Below, in pieces: positions 10,290 through 21,913 of a stretch of DNA of 64,000 nt (positions are counted from its first letter, which is position 1; each line of letters starts with the position of its first letter). The translations under genes and the position numbers were made by a program. The DNA is from Bathynomus jamesi. Lineage: Eukaryota > Arthropoda > Malacostraca > Isopoda > Cirolanidae. The DNA is taken from contig JAJOZX010001738.1 in NCBI GenBank assembly GCA_023014485.1, positions 310,001 to 374,000 on the forward strand, read 5' to 3'. Under the pieces are notes generated by a model. It saw only the letters and a program-made list of their open reading frames with translations. It was not told where the DNA came from and made no database searches.

Positions 10290-11930
10290 TAAGGACGGGA
10301 AATAATGAACTAACCGACGATCCAAAAGAAATATCTGATACATTGAGAGATCAATATGAATCAGTTTTCAGTACCCCAAAAGTGACAAAGCGATACCTGA
10401 CATAAATGCATTCTTTGAAGAGGAATTGCGAGGAGAGTATATAACAGACTTTGATTTTACACCAGAAGATGTAGCGAGCGCTATAGGACAAATGAAACCA
10501 CATTCAGCTGCAGGTCCGGACAATTGGAACGCATTATTGATTAAAAATTGTAAAAATTAAATAGCTACACCTTTATACTGGATATGGAGATCCCTAGACA
10601 CTGGGGAAATACCGAGCATCTTGAAAAGAGCAAACATTGTCCCTATATATAAAGGAGGGGACAGATCTCAAGCAAAGAACTATAGACCAGTGTCATTGAC
10701 GTCCCACCTCACCAAAGTATTTGAAAGAATAGTTAGAGAGAAAATTTATGATTTCCTGGAGACACGGAAAGATTCAACGAAAATCAGCATGGATTCCGAT
10801 CAGGTAGATCATGCCTATCACAACTAATAGAACACTACAACAATATCCTAGATGCATTGGAAGGCAATGACAACTACGATGTTATATACACAGATTTTGC
10901 TAAAGCTTTCGATAAATGTGACCATGGTATAATAGCACATAAAATTAAATATATGGGAATAACAGGCAAAGTGGGAAAATGGATCTACAACTTCCTTAGA
11001 GATCGTCTGCAAGTCGTCAAAATTCAAGGTATATCATCATCAGAATCGGAAGTACGCAGCTCAGTACCACAAGGGACAGTACTGGCCCCACTCCTGTTCA
11101 TTATCATGTTAACAGACAGACAGCGGCGTAAACAGCAACAGTATAGTAACATCCTTTGCAAACGATACAAAGATCAGCAGAAAAATCAGCGATGTACATG
11201 ACGTGGAGGCCTTGCAGAGGGACGCGAACAAAATATACAAATTGTTAGAAGACAACAACATGTCATTCAACGCCGAGAAATTTCAGCTCTTGAGATATGG
11301 TAGAAAAGAAGAACTTAAACAGACTGCATATTATGCTCCAGATAGACAGGAAATTCAGAGAAGCACGAAAGCGATTGATCTCGGGATAATAATGACAGAT
11401 GATGCGAAATTCGAAACACAAAATCAGATAGCGATAAATAAAGCAAAAAGAGTCGCCGGACAGGTACTAAGAACGTTCAAGAGAAGGGACAGGACAGTAA
11501 TGATTCCCCTGCTAAAAACACTGATTATACCAAAACTTGAATACTGCTCAGTTTTGACGTCCCCATATAAAAAGGAAGAAACTAATAATTGATGGCTGCA
11601 AAGAACTCAACTACTGGGAAAGACTACATAAACTAAATCTGTACTCACTGGAAAGAAGAAGAGAGTTACATCATAATCTACATATGGAAAATGATCGAAA
11701 AACTGGTACCAAACCTAAAACTAAACCCAATTACCATTCAAACAACACTGGAAAATAGGAAAGGCAGAATGTGTAGTGTTCCCAAATTAAAGGCCCGACA
11801 AGGGACCTCCTCAACCCTGAAGGAAAATAGCTTGGTTGTCAGGGGGCCAAGACTTTTCAACCAGCTTCCTATATCGAAATTCGCCACTGCCTACTGGGAG
11901 GGGAAGGCAGTGGGTTGTTCGTGATGTGTT
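10290..11930 (+). pseudogene. LINE reverse transcriptase, CR1/jockey-like, inactive
   Basis: Consecutive frames give a recognisable non-LTR RT: VPIYKGGDRSQAKNYRPVSL, then QHGFRSGRSC, YTDFAKAFDK (first catalytic Asp region), SSVPQGTVLAPLLFI, and a C-terminal region with IPKLEYCSVLTSP and GRMCSVPKLKARQG. At least three frameshifts break it: near 10790, 11110 and 11590. The catalytic box reads FAND where an active enzyme has FADD, so a metal-binding Asp is lost. It has no endonuclease domain, so it is 5'-truncated. It lies directly after the tRNA-like array. Confidence 0.85.
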
Positions 11931-12020
11931 TTTTGATGTTTTGATGTTTTTTGGGTGTGTTCATCTTCACTGTGTTTCGTATTTTTTTCATGTTCCAAAG
12001 TAATTTTTTACATTACACAC

Positions 12021-12022
12021 AA

Positions 12023-12086
<64 letters not shown>
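12021..12086. repeat. (AC)n(AT)n microsatellite
   Basis: AC repeats followed by about 40 bp of AT dinucleotides. Confidence 0.95.
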
Positions 12087-12180
12087 ATTGCTGACTATGA
12101 ATCCACCGGCCCAGGGTTCGATTCCCGGTGACTGAATCAAACCCAGCTGTTCATCCTTTCATACAATAAAAATTTGTAGG
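12087..12180 (+). mobile_element. tRNA-derived SINE, partial
   Basis: Contains ATTGCTGACTATGAATCCACC, a perfect B box GGTTCGATTCCCGG, and the family tail CCCAGCTGTTCATCC. The A-box side is replaced by the microsatellite. Confidence 0.7.
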
Positions 12181-12218
12181 TAGAAGAGTTGAAAATACTG
12201 TATTAGATATCCTGACGG

Positions 12219-13130
12219 GCAGTGTTTCTTAACCTGGCAATCGCGGAAGATGCTCAGCTAGAAGGTCCCTGCGTTTAACGAAACTTACAAAAATATGCAA
12301 AATCAGAGAGAAATTCGTGTAATGTTACAGTTAAGATTATTTTCTGCTAGTCGTAATATCCATACGAAACTGCTAATCTATGTCTTTCAGTGACATATCT
12401 GTGCCTACTTTGTGTTTGTTAATGTTTCTATATTCAGTTGAATAGACTAAACACAAAGTAACACACACTTTTAATTTGTTTTAATTGGGATCACCTGAAG
12501 ATCAGGAGCCTCATGTTTCTTGTTTTTTGCTCTACAGTACCAAATATAATAAATTAAATTGAATGCCCGGTTAGGTTAAATCGTGATATTTTTGTTAGTT
12601 TTAAAGAAGATATAATTTGGTAATTGGAGCTGGGGGCCCTGATCTTCAGGTGATCCTTTTAATTGTAGCCATTGATGAGAAGCCCAATTCGCATAAGTAT
12701 GAGGTCGCAAATGGAATTAAAACTTTCAGTGCTTCAGACAGCATGTATAAAATGTACCTTTCAACCTTTCAAATGTTCCGTGCGATGATTCCTTATTTCA
12801 CGAAGGTCGAGCTTGTCGCCCCTCCTCTTCACTAGTCTTCTGACGGGTATAACAACTGAAGGATCTTGTCAGAAGGACGTTCCGTCAATTTATCGTGTAA
12901 GTTTCCCGCGAGTTCGGCAAACTCTTACCACCCTTTCACTGAACCGATTAAGTATCCATATCTTACCAAACCTTCTACAGTCACGTGGAAAGTAGTAGTA
13001 GTTCGGGAGCCATTTTTGCAGTTCAAGTATGCTGCAATGCTGCATCATCATTTAAAGAAAGGAAGAGGGGTCGCGAATTTTTTTTATGTCAAAAAGGGGT
13101 CGTCAACACAAAAAAGTTAAAAAACGCCGC
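12219..13130. mobile_element. Decayed hAT-like element (tentative)
   Basis: Left end CAGTGTTTCTTAACCTGG and right end, reverse-complemented, CGGCGTTTTTTAAC. An internal GTCGCGAATTT phrase is typical of hAT termini. No target duplication is preserved and there is no transposase frame. A MITE at 12488-12656 lies inside. Boundaries are uncertain. Confidence 0.3.
12488..12656. mobile_element. Palindromic MITE, GGATCACC-type ends
   Basis: Begins GGATCACCTGAAGATCAGG and ends with its complement. The flanking TTTTAATTG occurs at both 12479-12487 and 12657-12665, an 8-9 bp duplication. It holds the block GAATGCCCGGTTAGGTTAAA seen at 4.3 and 5.1 kb. Confidence 0.8.
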
Positions 13131-13493
13131 TCTTAGGCCTAGGCCGAACATTAATAAATATAAATCTCTTATAATTTTTACACACGCGATACACACTTTA
13201 CTTTGTTTTATAACATTCTACAATTATTTCATGGAATATCACCTTATCTATGTTTTGGGTTTGATATATAAAAAGCTGAAAACGGTTATTAAGCCTAAAC
13301 CGTAGTCTGTAGGTCTAAATTTATTTACAAGAAAGTCTATTTCACGAGTATATATTTAAGATATATGTTTTTACAACACAAACAGTAATTTAATGAACCT
13401 ACAGTATATATTTACTTTCTATGTAAACGGATTTTCTACTGGATACGGAAAAAACTGCAAAAACAAGAAAAAAGCTATTTTACACCACCATGT

Positions 13494-13496
13494 TAT

Positions 13497-13580
<84 letters not shown>
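13494..13580. repeat. (TA)n(TG)n microsatellite
   Basis: Compound dinucleotide tract, TA then TG. Confidence 0.95.
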
Positions 13581-13581
<1 letters not shown>

Positions 13582-13589
13582 AGTTAGTT

Positions 13590-14150
13590 ATTTTAATTAT
13601 TTCATAACAGGCTAACGACATCTGATTAACGTAACATACAATCAACAACTTGTTGATTGTCAGATTAAGCTAGGTTAGGTTCATTTTTTAGTACCGATAT
13701 TATATCTCGTGAACCAAATGGGTATAGTCTCTCAACTTAAATCTCATAACTTTACATTTCAAAAATGTAAAGTTATGAAATTTGGCGAGGAAGCTCCATT
13801 TATTTTGATGATGCTATAAATAAAAATGTAAAAATGAAGAAAGGCTCCTTTATTTATCGAATACTATTTTATCATTGAACCAAGAAAGCAAAAGATCCCT
13901 TCATTGATCCATTTTTAGTGTTAAGCAACTCAAAACCTTTTTTTTTTTTTTTTATCCGATACTGATAAATCATTTCCGTTTCTCGCGGTCAGACGGAAAG
14001 AAGGAAGCAACGAAACTCCACTGATTGATGGCATTCTTCCCCCCTTTAAAACCTTCCCCAGTTTACCCGTTCAGTCGAATCACCGTGGGACGGTGTAAAC
14101 TTAGTTTAAAATTCATAAACTTAAATATAAAACGTAAAAACAACATAATT
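13590..14150. other. No gene seen
   Basis: AT-rich sequence with a 20-bp perfect palindrome (AATCAACAACTTGTTGATT) near 13650 and a poly-T tract at ~13938. Otherwise featureless. Confidence 0.4.
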
Positions 14151-14173
14151 AGTTGCTATTTTGAATGTCTCAC

Positions 14174-14847
14174 CAAGGCTACCCCGTGGACAGGGGTACA
14201 CTGGGCAAGGTAATGCATATTAGCGTAATAAACCATGCCAGCTGCGAGCCACCTCCGCACGCGAGCATTCACTTCGGAAGAGTCTGAAGGAGATTCATTG
14301 TTAATGGGACAAATGCTTTGGGGGTTGCCGTCTGCATCGGAGCAAAGGTCATTGGAGAATGGTTCCTCCTCCTTGACGTCCTTGTGAGTGGACGACGGTT
14401 CTGATTTCACGTCTAAATGGTTGCTTTCAGAGAGGCCCAAGGAAGGTTTCCAGCCTGCCCCTGCGCGATGGTCTGGGAAGCAGCTAGAAGGAATCACGGT
14501 CCGGGGACTGGAACTGCCGAGGCAGCACCCTCCTTCAGTTAAATCATTAACTCCTCGTTCAACTTGAACAATGGATTCCTCAGAGTTCGAATCGGCGGTG
14601 AAGAGCGGTTTCTGAAGGAGACCCTTCGTCTGGGAAGGATTTTCCTTCAAAGGCTCACACACGGGCCCTTCTTTCCATGCCCTTTCACGACACGAGGACC
14701 CATCTACGAGGGGGGATACACCCTCTTCGACGCCGAAGGAGTCGTCAAGGAGGTCGCTGAAGCTGACAGACGCGTAAGGCTTGACACTTCGACGTTTCTT
14801 CAATTTCCTGGACTCGCACGGCACCTCCCGCCCTTCGATCACCCCTC
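14174..14847 (-). CDS. Probable host-gene coding exon, function unknown
   Basis: A long minus-strand open segment, clearly richer in GC than its surroundings. Its peptide is Ser/Glu-rich and low in repeats, which suggests selection as coding sequence rather than a chance frame. Visible motifs are a basic patch KLKKRRSVKPYAS (possible nuclear signal) and two sumoylation-like sites, VKSEP and VKEEEP. A conserved-looking end reads NARVRRWLAAGMVYYANMHY. A donor GTGAGA follows codon TTG at 14174 (phase 0), compatible with the phase-0 exon at 192-332. The upstream boundary is uncertain: an AG at 14848 gives phase 1, compatible with the exon at 58064-58187, but its pyrimidine tract is weak; another AG lies near 14900. 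It could be a regulatory-protein exon of the same minus-strand gene. I recognise no family. Confidence 0.5.
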
Positions 14848-14999
14848 CTTCAGTAAGTGTCGAGGTCAGCGTTCCTCCCAGTGTGCCAACCGTGGCACTA
14901 AGAAATATGGTTTATTATACGGCACAATTTTGTTCTAATCGAAATATTTGAAAAATATGAAAAATTCTACCTTTTTTTTAGGGTTTCACTATAAAGCCA

Positions 15000-16395
15000 C
15001 ATACAATTGCACTAAATCTAACCGCAAATGTTCACAGTCGTTCATCGGGTGAGAATTAATAAAAACTGAAAACTTCATTTCGAGATAGCAGATGGAGGTA
15101 AGAATTTTAGCGCAGTGACAGAGGATACTACCTCACTCAGCCAGATCTCGCACCACACTAAAATAAGCGAGCGGCGAGCGAAGAAATTCAGTCCGAAGTC
15201 TAAATTGTGTTTACTGATCACTTAGTTCGGCTTGACTACAAAACTTCAGAAATTTATAAACATTCGTATTTACTCTTACGAACAAAACACGGATAGGAGA
15301 AAAAACTCAGAAAATAATTACGCGAATACCGTAATTATAAAGTCTGAGAATAACATTTTCCCAAAAAAATATAGTTCCTAATCTAAAAATGGCATTGTAA
15401 CAACAGTAGATCTTACGCTGCCATTCGTTTAAACTTGTAGCTAACTTTAAGTCAGAGCTCGAGTAAATCTTCTTCAGCTTTTTAATGGTGAGTTTGCTAC
15501 GAAAACATTAACACAAAAGCTTTTCAAGAATTCAAATTATACTTGTTTGTTGTGCAAATTGCAATCTCATTGCAAACTACAAATAGAGATTAAATTTAAA
15601 AGCAGAATAAAATTTCCCGCTGTGACGTCGAAATGAATTCTAAATTCGTGGTCGGAAAGCACTTTCCTTAACAACAAAAGGTTCAAGTTGACAAAATCAC
15701 TTAAAAGAAAGTCTCTCAAAATAAGAAGATCCGATCAGCACTTAATATATAAGAAGAAGAAGAAGAAGAAGAAGCGATTCCGTGAGGACCATCAAGCATC
15801 CAGTCCCATTGAGCGAGAGGGTAAGTCTGTCTCCATGGCAACCGATGACTATGAGCGAGCGCCGAGGAGTGCTAAGTAAATGGTGGTCGGGAGGGGCTGG
15901 ATTGGGGTGGGTGCGATAAGAGCGCACAATGAACTTAAAGAGGAGTTCTGATAACTCTCTCATAGCGCGTTATTATCAGCGTTAATTCGTTTACCACTCG
16001 AGACGACTTCAATTGAAAGTGGCCAATCTTAATCTCTGCTACCAACGTCAGCCACACCGCCTCTACCCGCCCAACCATTCGCTATTGATCCAAACAAATT
16101 ATATACAATACTAACTTAATTTAACTCGCGTTTCCTCAATTGTTACCGAGTTCGAATTTCAAACTCGTTCCTCGCCAATTTCAACCTTCCTCAGACAACC
16201 TTTTAAAGTCTTTCTTTTCAACGATTCTAAAAAACCACGACTCAAAACATGGATCCAAGGTATCAATGACGATACCCTTTGCTCATGCAGCGTATAAGGT
16301 ACGCTCTGAAACCTTGGATTTTCAAACAATGAACGTCAGTATACATTCAATGAGTTTTGGTTATCGTTTTAAGAAACACTACACTCCTCACATGA
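15000..16395. other. Putative regulatory/intronic stretch
   Basis: No exon recognised. Contains an (AAG)n tract near 15749-15775, an X-box-like motif at 15829 and a moderately GC-rich stretch at 15830-15935. There is no CpG-island-scale signal that I can confirm by eye. Confidence 0.3.
15829..15842. promoter_or_regulatory. X-box-like motif (RFX site)
   Basis: GTCTCCATGGCAAC: a perfect GGCAAC half-site and a good second half across AT spacing, close to the RFX palindrome GTTGCCATGGCAAC. No functional evidence. Confidence 0.4.
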
Positions 16396-16396
16396 A

Positions 16397-16434
<38 letters not shown>
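16396..16434. repeat. (ATT)n microsatellite
   Basis: About 13 ATT units. Confidence 0.95.
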
Positions 16435-16435
<1 letters not shown>

Positions 16436-16730
16436 GAATTACATTCTTCAGTCAATGTACCCTCATCATACTGGGTGACATTATATATATATATAGAATT
16501 TGGATCCAAAGTGAGAAATAATAAATAAACAAAAACTAGAACGAAATACAAGCGCAAAAATGAAAACTTCTGTTGCTATGACAACCCTTTTGTTAGAGCC
16601 AAGTATCTTATCATCAAAGTTTAAATTATTAAAAAGATTTACGCTGCCAAGCCAAGTTTTATTTGTTATATATATATATATATAACGTAATTAATGTCGA
16701 GAAAGAAAGAAAAAGAGTGTTACAAGGAGT

Positions 16731-17180
16731 TACAAGGACAAGAAGAAGCCTCAAAGACCTTTCGGCCCACTCGGGGAGGGTCCTGTTATTAAACTAGTGT
16801 ATTTTTTAATTATTCTAGCCGTAGTAGAAAAATGTATAAAACAAAAAGCTCTCTCCTCGCCAGACGGCGGGGGGGGGGGGGGACGGAAAAAGGTTGAAGA
16901 AAAAATCTTGAACCTGGAAAAGTAACCAAGGAAATTTTACAGGAAAGATAAGAATATACAAACTAGCTCGACAATCACGCTGTGCACGCACAGAAATCGT
17001 ACACTCGAGAGCATGGTTGAATAAACAAACATAATATTTGTGCTAAACGTATATCGACTACTTGGTATCGTCACAAAAACCTCGAGCATATGTTTTGATT
17101 TTAAACAAAATATTTACAGCTCTATTTAGGCCTACTTAAGTACCGAGCGAACGAAGATCCCGTGGCCAATCCAGGTTAGC
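16731..17180 (+). repeat. Dispersed repeat family B, copy 2
   Basis: Runs GTTACAAGGACAAGAAGAAGC, CAAAGACCTTTCGGCCCACTC, a poly-G expansion at 16867-16882, AGGTTGAAGAAAAAATC and TATCGACTACTTGGTATCG. It is continuous where copy 1 carries a MITE. Confidence 0.75.
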
Positions 17181-17821
17181 TCAAAAACGATTAGGCAAGC
17201 TCTCCATTTCTACGCCCATGTACGCGCAAAGCCATCAACGCTGGCAAGGTGATGCTTCGACAGGAAAGAAGTTGAAACAGGAATTGAGAAAGGAAATCAG
17301 ATTTTCCACACCATGCCCTCGCCCTTCACATACACTCAGCCACCCAAGAGAAGGAAGAGGGGAAAAAAGAGAAATAGAGACGGTAGAAACGTAACTTTAA
17401 CTCACCTAATCCATGCCATGCATTTTTTTTTTTTTTTTTAGTTTTTTGCTCATTAGGAAATTACTATTTCTACAAAATACTTATGTAGCCTTATTAAGTT
17501 AGCAAGGCAGACAAGTGTGAGAGCGTGTTTTATGTAATTGGATATCTGTTATATGTATGTGTCTGCCAACTCTTTGAATGTCGCCGAGTTTCAACTTGGG
17601 TCTCCCGCCGTAAAAGATTTTTATGCGGCAAGTCGTGTATACTTCCTGGTGTTGTGCTACCACGTGAGTAGAAAAAATCTCTTTCCGGCAAGGAATATCA
17701 GTGGAAAGTCCCTCTATCCCCGTGTATTTGTCCCTTATGAAGAATGAAAGTGTTTGGTGGGTGGTCACCTGTTGTTGTTAGGGCGAATTCAAGAGCTTCC
17801 TACTTCCTTCGAGGTATTTAT

Positions 17822-17823
<2 letters not shown>

Positions 17824-17859
<36 letters not shown>
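17824..17859. repeat. (GA)n microsatellite
   Basis: About 18 GA units. Confidence 0.95.
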
Positions 17860-17860
<1 letters not shown>

Positions 17861-17873
17861 CGTCACGGAGACT

Positions 17874-17887
17874 GTTTCCATAGCAAC
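17874..17887. promoter_or_regulatory. X-box motif (RFX site)
   Basis: GTTTCCATAGCAAC fits the RFX consensus (two imperfect inverted 6-mers around AT). It lies just beyond a GA tract. Functional status unknown. Confidence 0.45.
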
Positions 17888-19484
17888 GCATTACAAATAG
17901 GCTCATGATGCAAGAAATTAAGAAATGAATGTTGCACAAAATATAAACGCTAATTGCCTTCTACATTTTTTAAAAGTTCTATCCTGTGTTTCGAACGATA
18001 GTGGGAATAAAGGAGTGAATCATTAGGGAGCCTTCGAGGAATTGCGAGATGCACTTATAAGTAAGTAGTGGTAGGGAGAAAGATTCCTGTCTCTCCGTGG
18101 GACCTTTAATTTACCGTAGAGCCAAAACATTTTTCACCAGTCTCTGGGAATAGCTTTCGAGGCTCTACTTCTCCGTATATGAAATCCTATTACGGAGTTC
18201 GATACTCGACTACTGGAAGGAATAATAAAGACACCGTCACACCGATTAACACGAATCAAATCGAGGGGTTCGAATCCCGTGACTCCAAAGTGAGTGGAAC
18301 GCAAGAGCGCTTGAACCAATGCAGTTAACCATTCACGCGTGCCAAACCTCACTTACGTACAAGTTAAACAAATCCTTCTTTATACAACATTAATATCCAG
18401 AGCAGATATTCTTGAGAAATCGAAATTAAGCTCCGATTTTCCTCACGTGCATCATTTATAAAGTAATGCGAGACACGACGCTCGAACTATATACCGTGTA
18501 ACCCTCCAAGAAATTTTAGGTAAAAAATCGCATTGTTTATATGTCGTCTGACAAAGCCCGAGGACGACAAATCAATTCCGAATATAAATAAATCAAACCA
18601 TTGTTACGACCGGATTCCGATATCCGATATCCACTATGAGTTTAAAATAGTTCTGCGTCTGCTGTACTATATTAGTCTATCTACTTGAACTAAATGATGG
18701 GTAAAGAGTTGAAAATTTTCACTCGGGTTTTGATAATTTGCTTCTAAAAAAACAAGCTGGAAAGCGGCATCCACCTCAGATATAATCTTCCCTCAATTAA
18801 AATTGAATTTAAACAAAACTTATAAACTGCCAATCATAAAAAAAAAAAAATTAAATTCGTCCACGTGAATGGAAGGAGGAACGTCTTCCATATTTATTGC
18901 GAGAGTTCCTGCGGTTAGTCTTCCAATTAATCAATAAACATTCCTTAGCCACTGTAAATAAGTAAAAGAGAGAGTTTTTCGTGGAAAGAAATGGTAGATT
19001 TGTCTACAAGAGAAGAAGCAAAACTGAAACACGCATTACGAAAATAGGACTCCGATAAAGATTTTGAAGAGAAGCTGAAGGTCAAACAAGCGCATTCAAA
19101 ATGCGAGTCTCAGTTACGGATTCTTTTAATTGTAAGGAATACAGATTTGAAACCCAAAATTCTGACTTACGCAAAAAACTCATTTCTGATACGATCCTGA
19201 ATACTTACAACACTGCGGTACTTCTCAAACTGTGGTACACGAGCTTCTCACGGATGGTACACGCAAAGTCAGCAAGTATATTTTTAAGCACAAATACCAC
19301 CCAATGTTCTTAAGCGTGTACACTAGGTAGGTGTAGGTGGTACACTAAACGCGTCATTCGTTGGTGGTATAGGCAAAGCAAAACGTTTGAGAAATGATAC
19401 GATAAAGTGGTTGAGTATTTATAGGTTTATATTTACAGTGAACACAACCCTGACCCCTATTTTAAATCAAATGAACGATAATAA

Positions 19485-21913
19485 CACTGGTCAACAACAA
19501 TTTTGTCACAAGGGTTTTGATGGGTGTTCTAAGTGTACTTTTTCATGCTGAATCTAAATATGAAATCAGATTTTTTTCTATCAGGCTTAGTTTACTTGTG
19601 ACGCTATGTTCATTTTTTCCTCATTTAGCATGATCACCGGATAAAAAAATAACAACATATTATATATAATTAAGTATATAACAATATTATAATATAAAAC
19701 ATTATAAAAATAAAATAATAATATATTATATTAATTAATATAACTATAATAAAATATATTAATAATATAATATATGTTGTATTAATTTTTCTGTAAAATT
19801 AGTACAATTTATTCCTTTGGGGAGAAAGTTCTGATAATGCTGGCAGGATAAATTTGGTCGGAGCAGCAGACTGTGCAGGTTGAAACATGTTTGTACCTGT
19901 TCAGACATGAGCCTAGTTTCTGTGTGTAGAGCAGCTCCAAGTCAGTCTGCTTGTAAATGTCACAGTGTTAACAGCTAGTGTCTGTTGCTTCTTGTTAATT
20001 TTACACCAGTGTTGTATTCATATAGATGTTTTGTAATGCCGCGGAACTGTCTGAATCATCCTAATTCCTTTTGTTATATATGTGGTGATCTAACTTTAAA
20101 ATCCCAGAAACGTAACTTTACACCATTAGTAAAAAAATGCTATGAACTTTATTTCAGATGTAAAGTAGGCGATCAGGACAAGAGTTGGGCCCCTCACATT
20201 TGTTGTGTGACATGTGTAAGACTACTTACAGGATGGCTAAACGGTTCACGTCACATGCCATTTGCTATTCCAATGATTTGGAGGGAACCCAAAGATCACA
20301 CAACAGACTGCTATTTCTGCCTGGTAAATACAAAGGGGATCACTTCAAAAACAAAGAGCCTTATGAAATACCCTAATCTACCGTCTGCAATGAGACCAGT
20401 TCCCCACAGTGCTCAACTTCCAGTACCAAATCCTCCTGAACATGTAAGTTTAAGTGATGAGGAATCAAACGTAGCTGTAGCATATCACGAGGAAAAAGAT
20501 GAAGACATTTCTGATCCAACATTCCAGGCTACCTGTTCCTCCAATGAATCACATTTACTGTCACAAGGAGATCTAAATGACCTAGTTCGTGATTTGAAAT
20601 TATCTAAGAAGCAGGCTGAACTTTTAGGTTCAAGATTAAAGGGTTGGAATCTACTGCAACGTGACACTAAAGTTTGTTTTTTCCGCAGCCACCATGATGA
20701 ATTCAAAGAATGGTTCTCCCATGAAGATAGACTTGTGTTTTGTAAAGATGTTAATTCAGTCATGGGGGCTCTTGGTCATGAACATAACGTGGATGAGTGG
20801 CGATTGTTCATTGACTCCTCAAAAGTCAGCTTGAAAGCAGTCCTTCTTCACAACGGAAATAAATTTCCTTCTGTACCTATTGCACATGCTGCAAACATGA
20901 AAGAGTCATATGACAACATGAAGTTGCTTTTAGAAAGGTTTGTATCAGAAATATAAGTGGAATATCTGTGGAGATCTGAAGGTCATTGCACTTTTGCTAG
21001 GGTTGCAGCTAGGTTACACCAAGTACTGTTGTTTTTTATGTGAGTGGGACAGTAGGGACAAGCAAAACCACTACGTTAAGAAGGATTGGCCAAAACGCAC
21101 CTCACTTGTTCCAGGCAAGAAAAATGTTGTGAATAGTTCACTTGTTGACCCTGAGAAAGTGTACCTTCCTCCTTTGCATATCAAGCTTGGACTTATGAAA
21201 AACTTTGTTAAAGCGATGGATAAAGCGCAAACAGGATTCACATACTTGAGAAATAAGTTTCCCCGGATCAGTGATGCCAAGATTAAAGAAGGCATTTTTG
21301 TAGGCCCTCAGATCAGAGAATTGTTAAGAGATGAGAGATTTGAAGGAGAGTTGAATGAAGTTGAGAAAGCTGCGTGGCAGAGTTTCAAAAGTGTCTGCAC
21401 AAATTTTTTGGGAAATCACAAGGCCGAAAACTATCCTGAAATAGTAGGAGATCTTCTTAAGTCTTACCAAGCAATGGGGTGCAATATGTCATTAAAGGTT
21501 CATTTCTTGGACTCTCACTTGGACTTTTTTCCGGAAAACCTGGGTGCGGTAAGCGACGAACATGGTGAGCGTTTTCATCAGGATATTTCTGCCATGGAAA
21601 ACCGTTACCAAGGCAAATGGAGCCCCAGTATGCTGGCTGACTATTGCTGGACTCTTAAGAGAGACATGCCTGAGGCAAAGCACAGCAGAAAATCAAAACA
21701 AGCTACTTTTTAAACTACAGGTATGTCTTTTCGACCATATTTTAATAAGTATGTAACTATATGGGTTTTTAAAAATTAAATTGCATGTCACACAAAAACC
21801 AGACCTGATAGAGAAATTTTACAAACTTATTTGGATTCAGCACAGAAAATACTATAAGAATAAGGTATTTTCATTCTTGGGACACGAAAAAAAATTTTTT
21901 TTGTTGCCCAGTG
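19485..21913 (+). mobile_element. DNA transposon of uncharacterised zinc-finger protein family, copy 1 (youngest)
   Basis: The ends are inverted repeats: left CACTGGTCAACAACAATTTTG, right (reverse complement) CACTGGGCAACAAAAAAAAT. Both are followed at similar distance by GCTGAATC(T/C)AAATA and TCTATCAGG. The flanks read ATAA on both sides (19481-19484 and 21914-21917). Between them lies one gene (20036-21713) with a single frameshift. An AT-rich inverted repeat at about 19648-19785 sits between the left end and the gene. Total length 2.43 kb. Two more copies with the same layout are at 46770-49560 and 50021-52519. Confidence 0.8.
20036..21713 (+). pseudogene. Probable transposase-like zinc-finger protein, one frameshift
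   Basis: Two frames (20036-20956 and 20940-21713) overlap and together make one ~560-residue protein split by one indel near 20941. The start is the Met of MPRNC, aligned with starts of the other copies (MPREC, MNRAC). The N-terminus has paired Cys motifs: CYICG at ~13-17, CCVTC, and CYFCL at ~105-109, a likely zinc-binding module. An acidic linker follows. The C-terminal half has LFIDSSK near residue 262, CGDLKV, a Cys pair in CCFLCEWD, LPPLHIKLGLMKNF, and SDEHGERFHQD near the end. I recognise this as a high-copy 'uncharacterized protein' family of arthropods, sometimes named Cc8L18.2-like. The spaced D, D and E/D are consistent with an RNase-H-fold transposase, but this is inference. Confidence 0.75.

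Larger units (their letters stand above)
17200..19480. other. Intergenic/intronic stretch without recognised gene
   Basis: Contains a poly-T (17427-17439), a (GA)n tract at 17824-17859, an X-box at 17874 and a lone pol III B-box-like GGTTCGAATCC near 18268. No supported exon or transposon. Confidence 0.35.

Noticed and set aside
15820..15832. Plus-strand exon ending at GAGAGG/GTAAGT after the lysine-rich frame at 15688
   Set aside because: The donor-like site is good but the frame is a (AAG)n translation with no acceptor or conservation evidence.
17499..17768. Protein-coding exon on either strand
   Set aside because: Frames overlap on both strands without splice-site support or recognisable motifs.
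18262..18292. tRNA gene at a perfect-looking B box (GGTTCGAATCCCG)
   Set aside because: No matching A box or clover-leaf could be drawn upstream; isolated motif.
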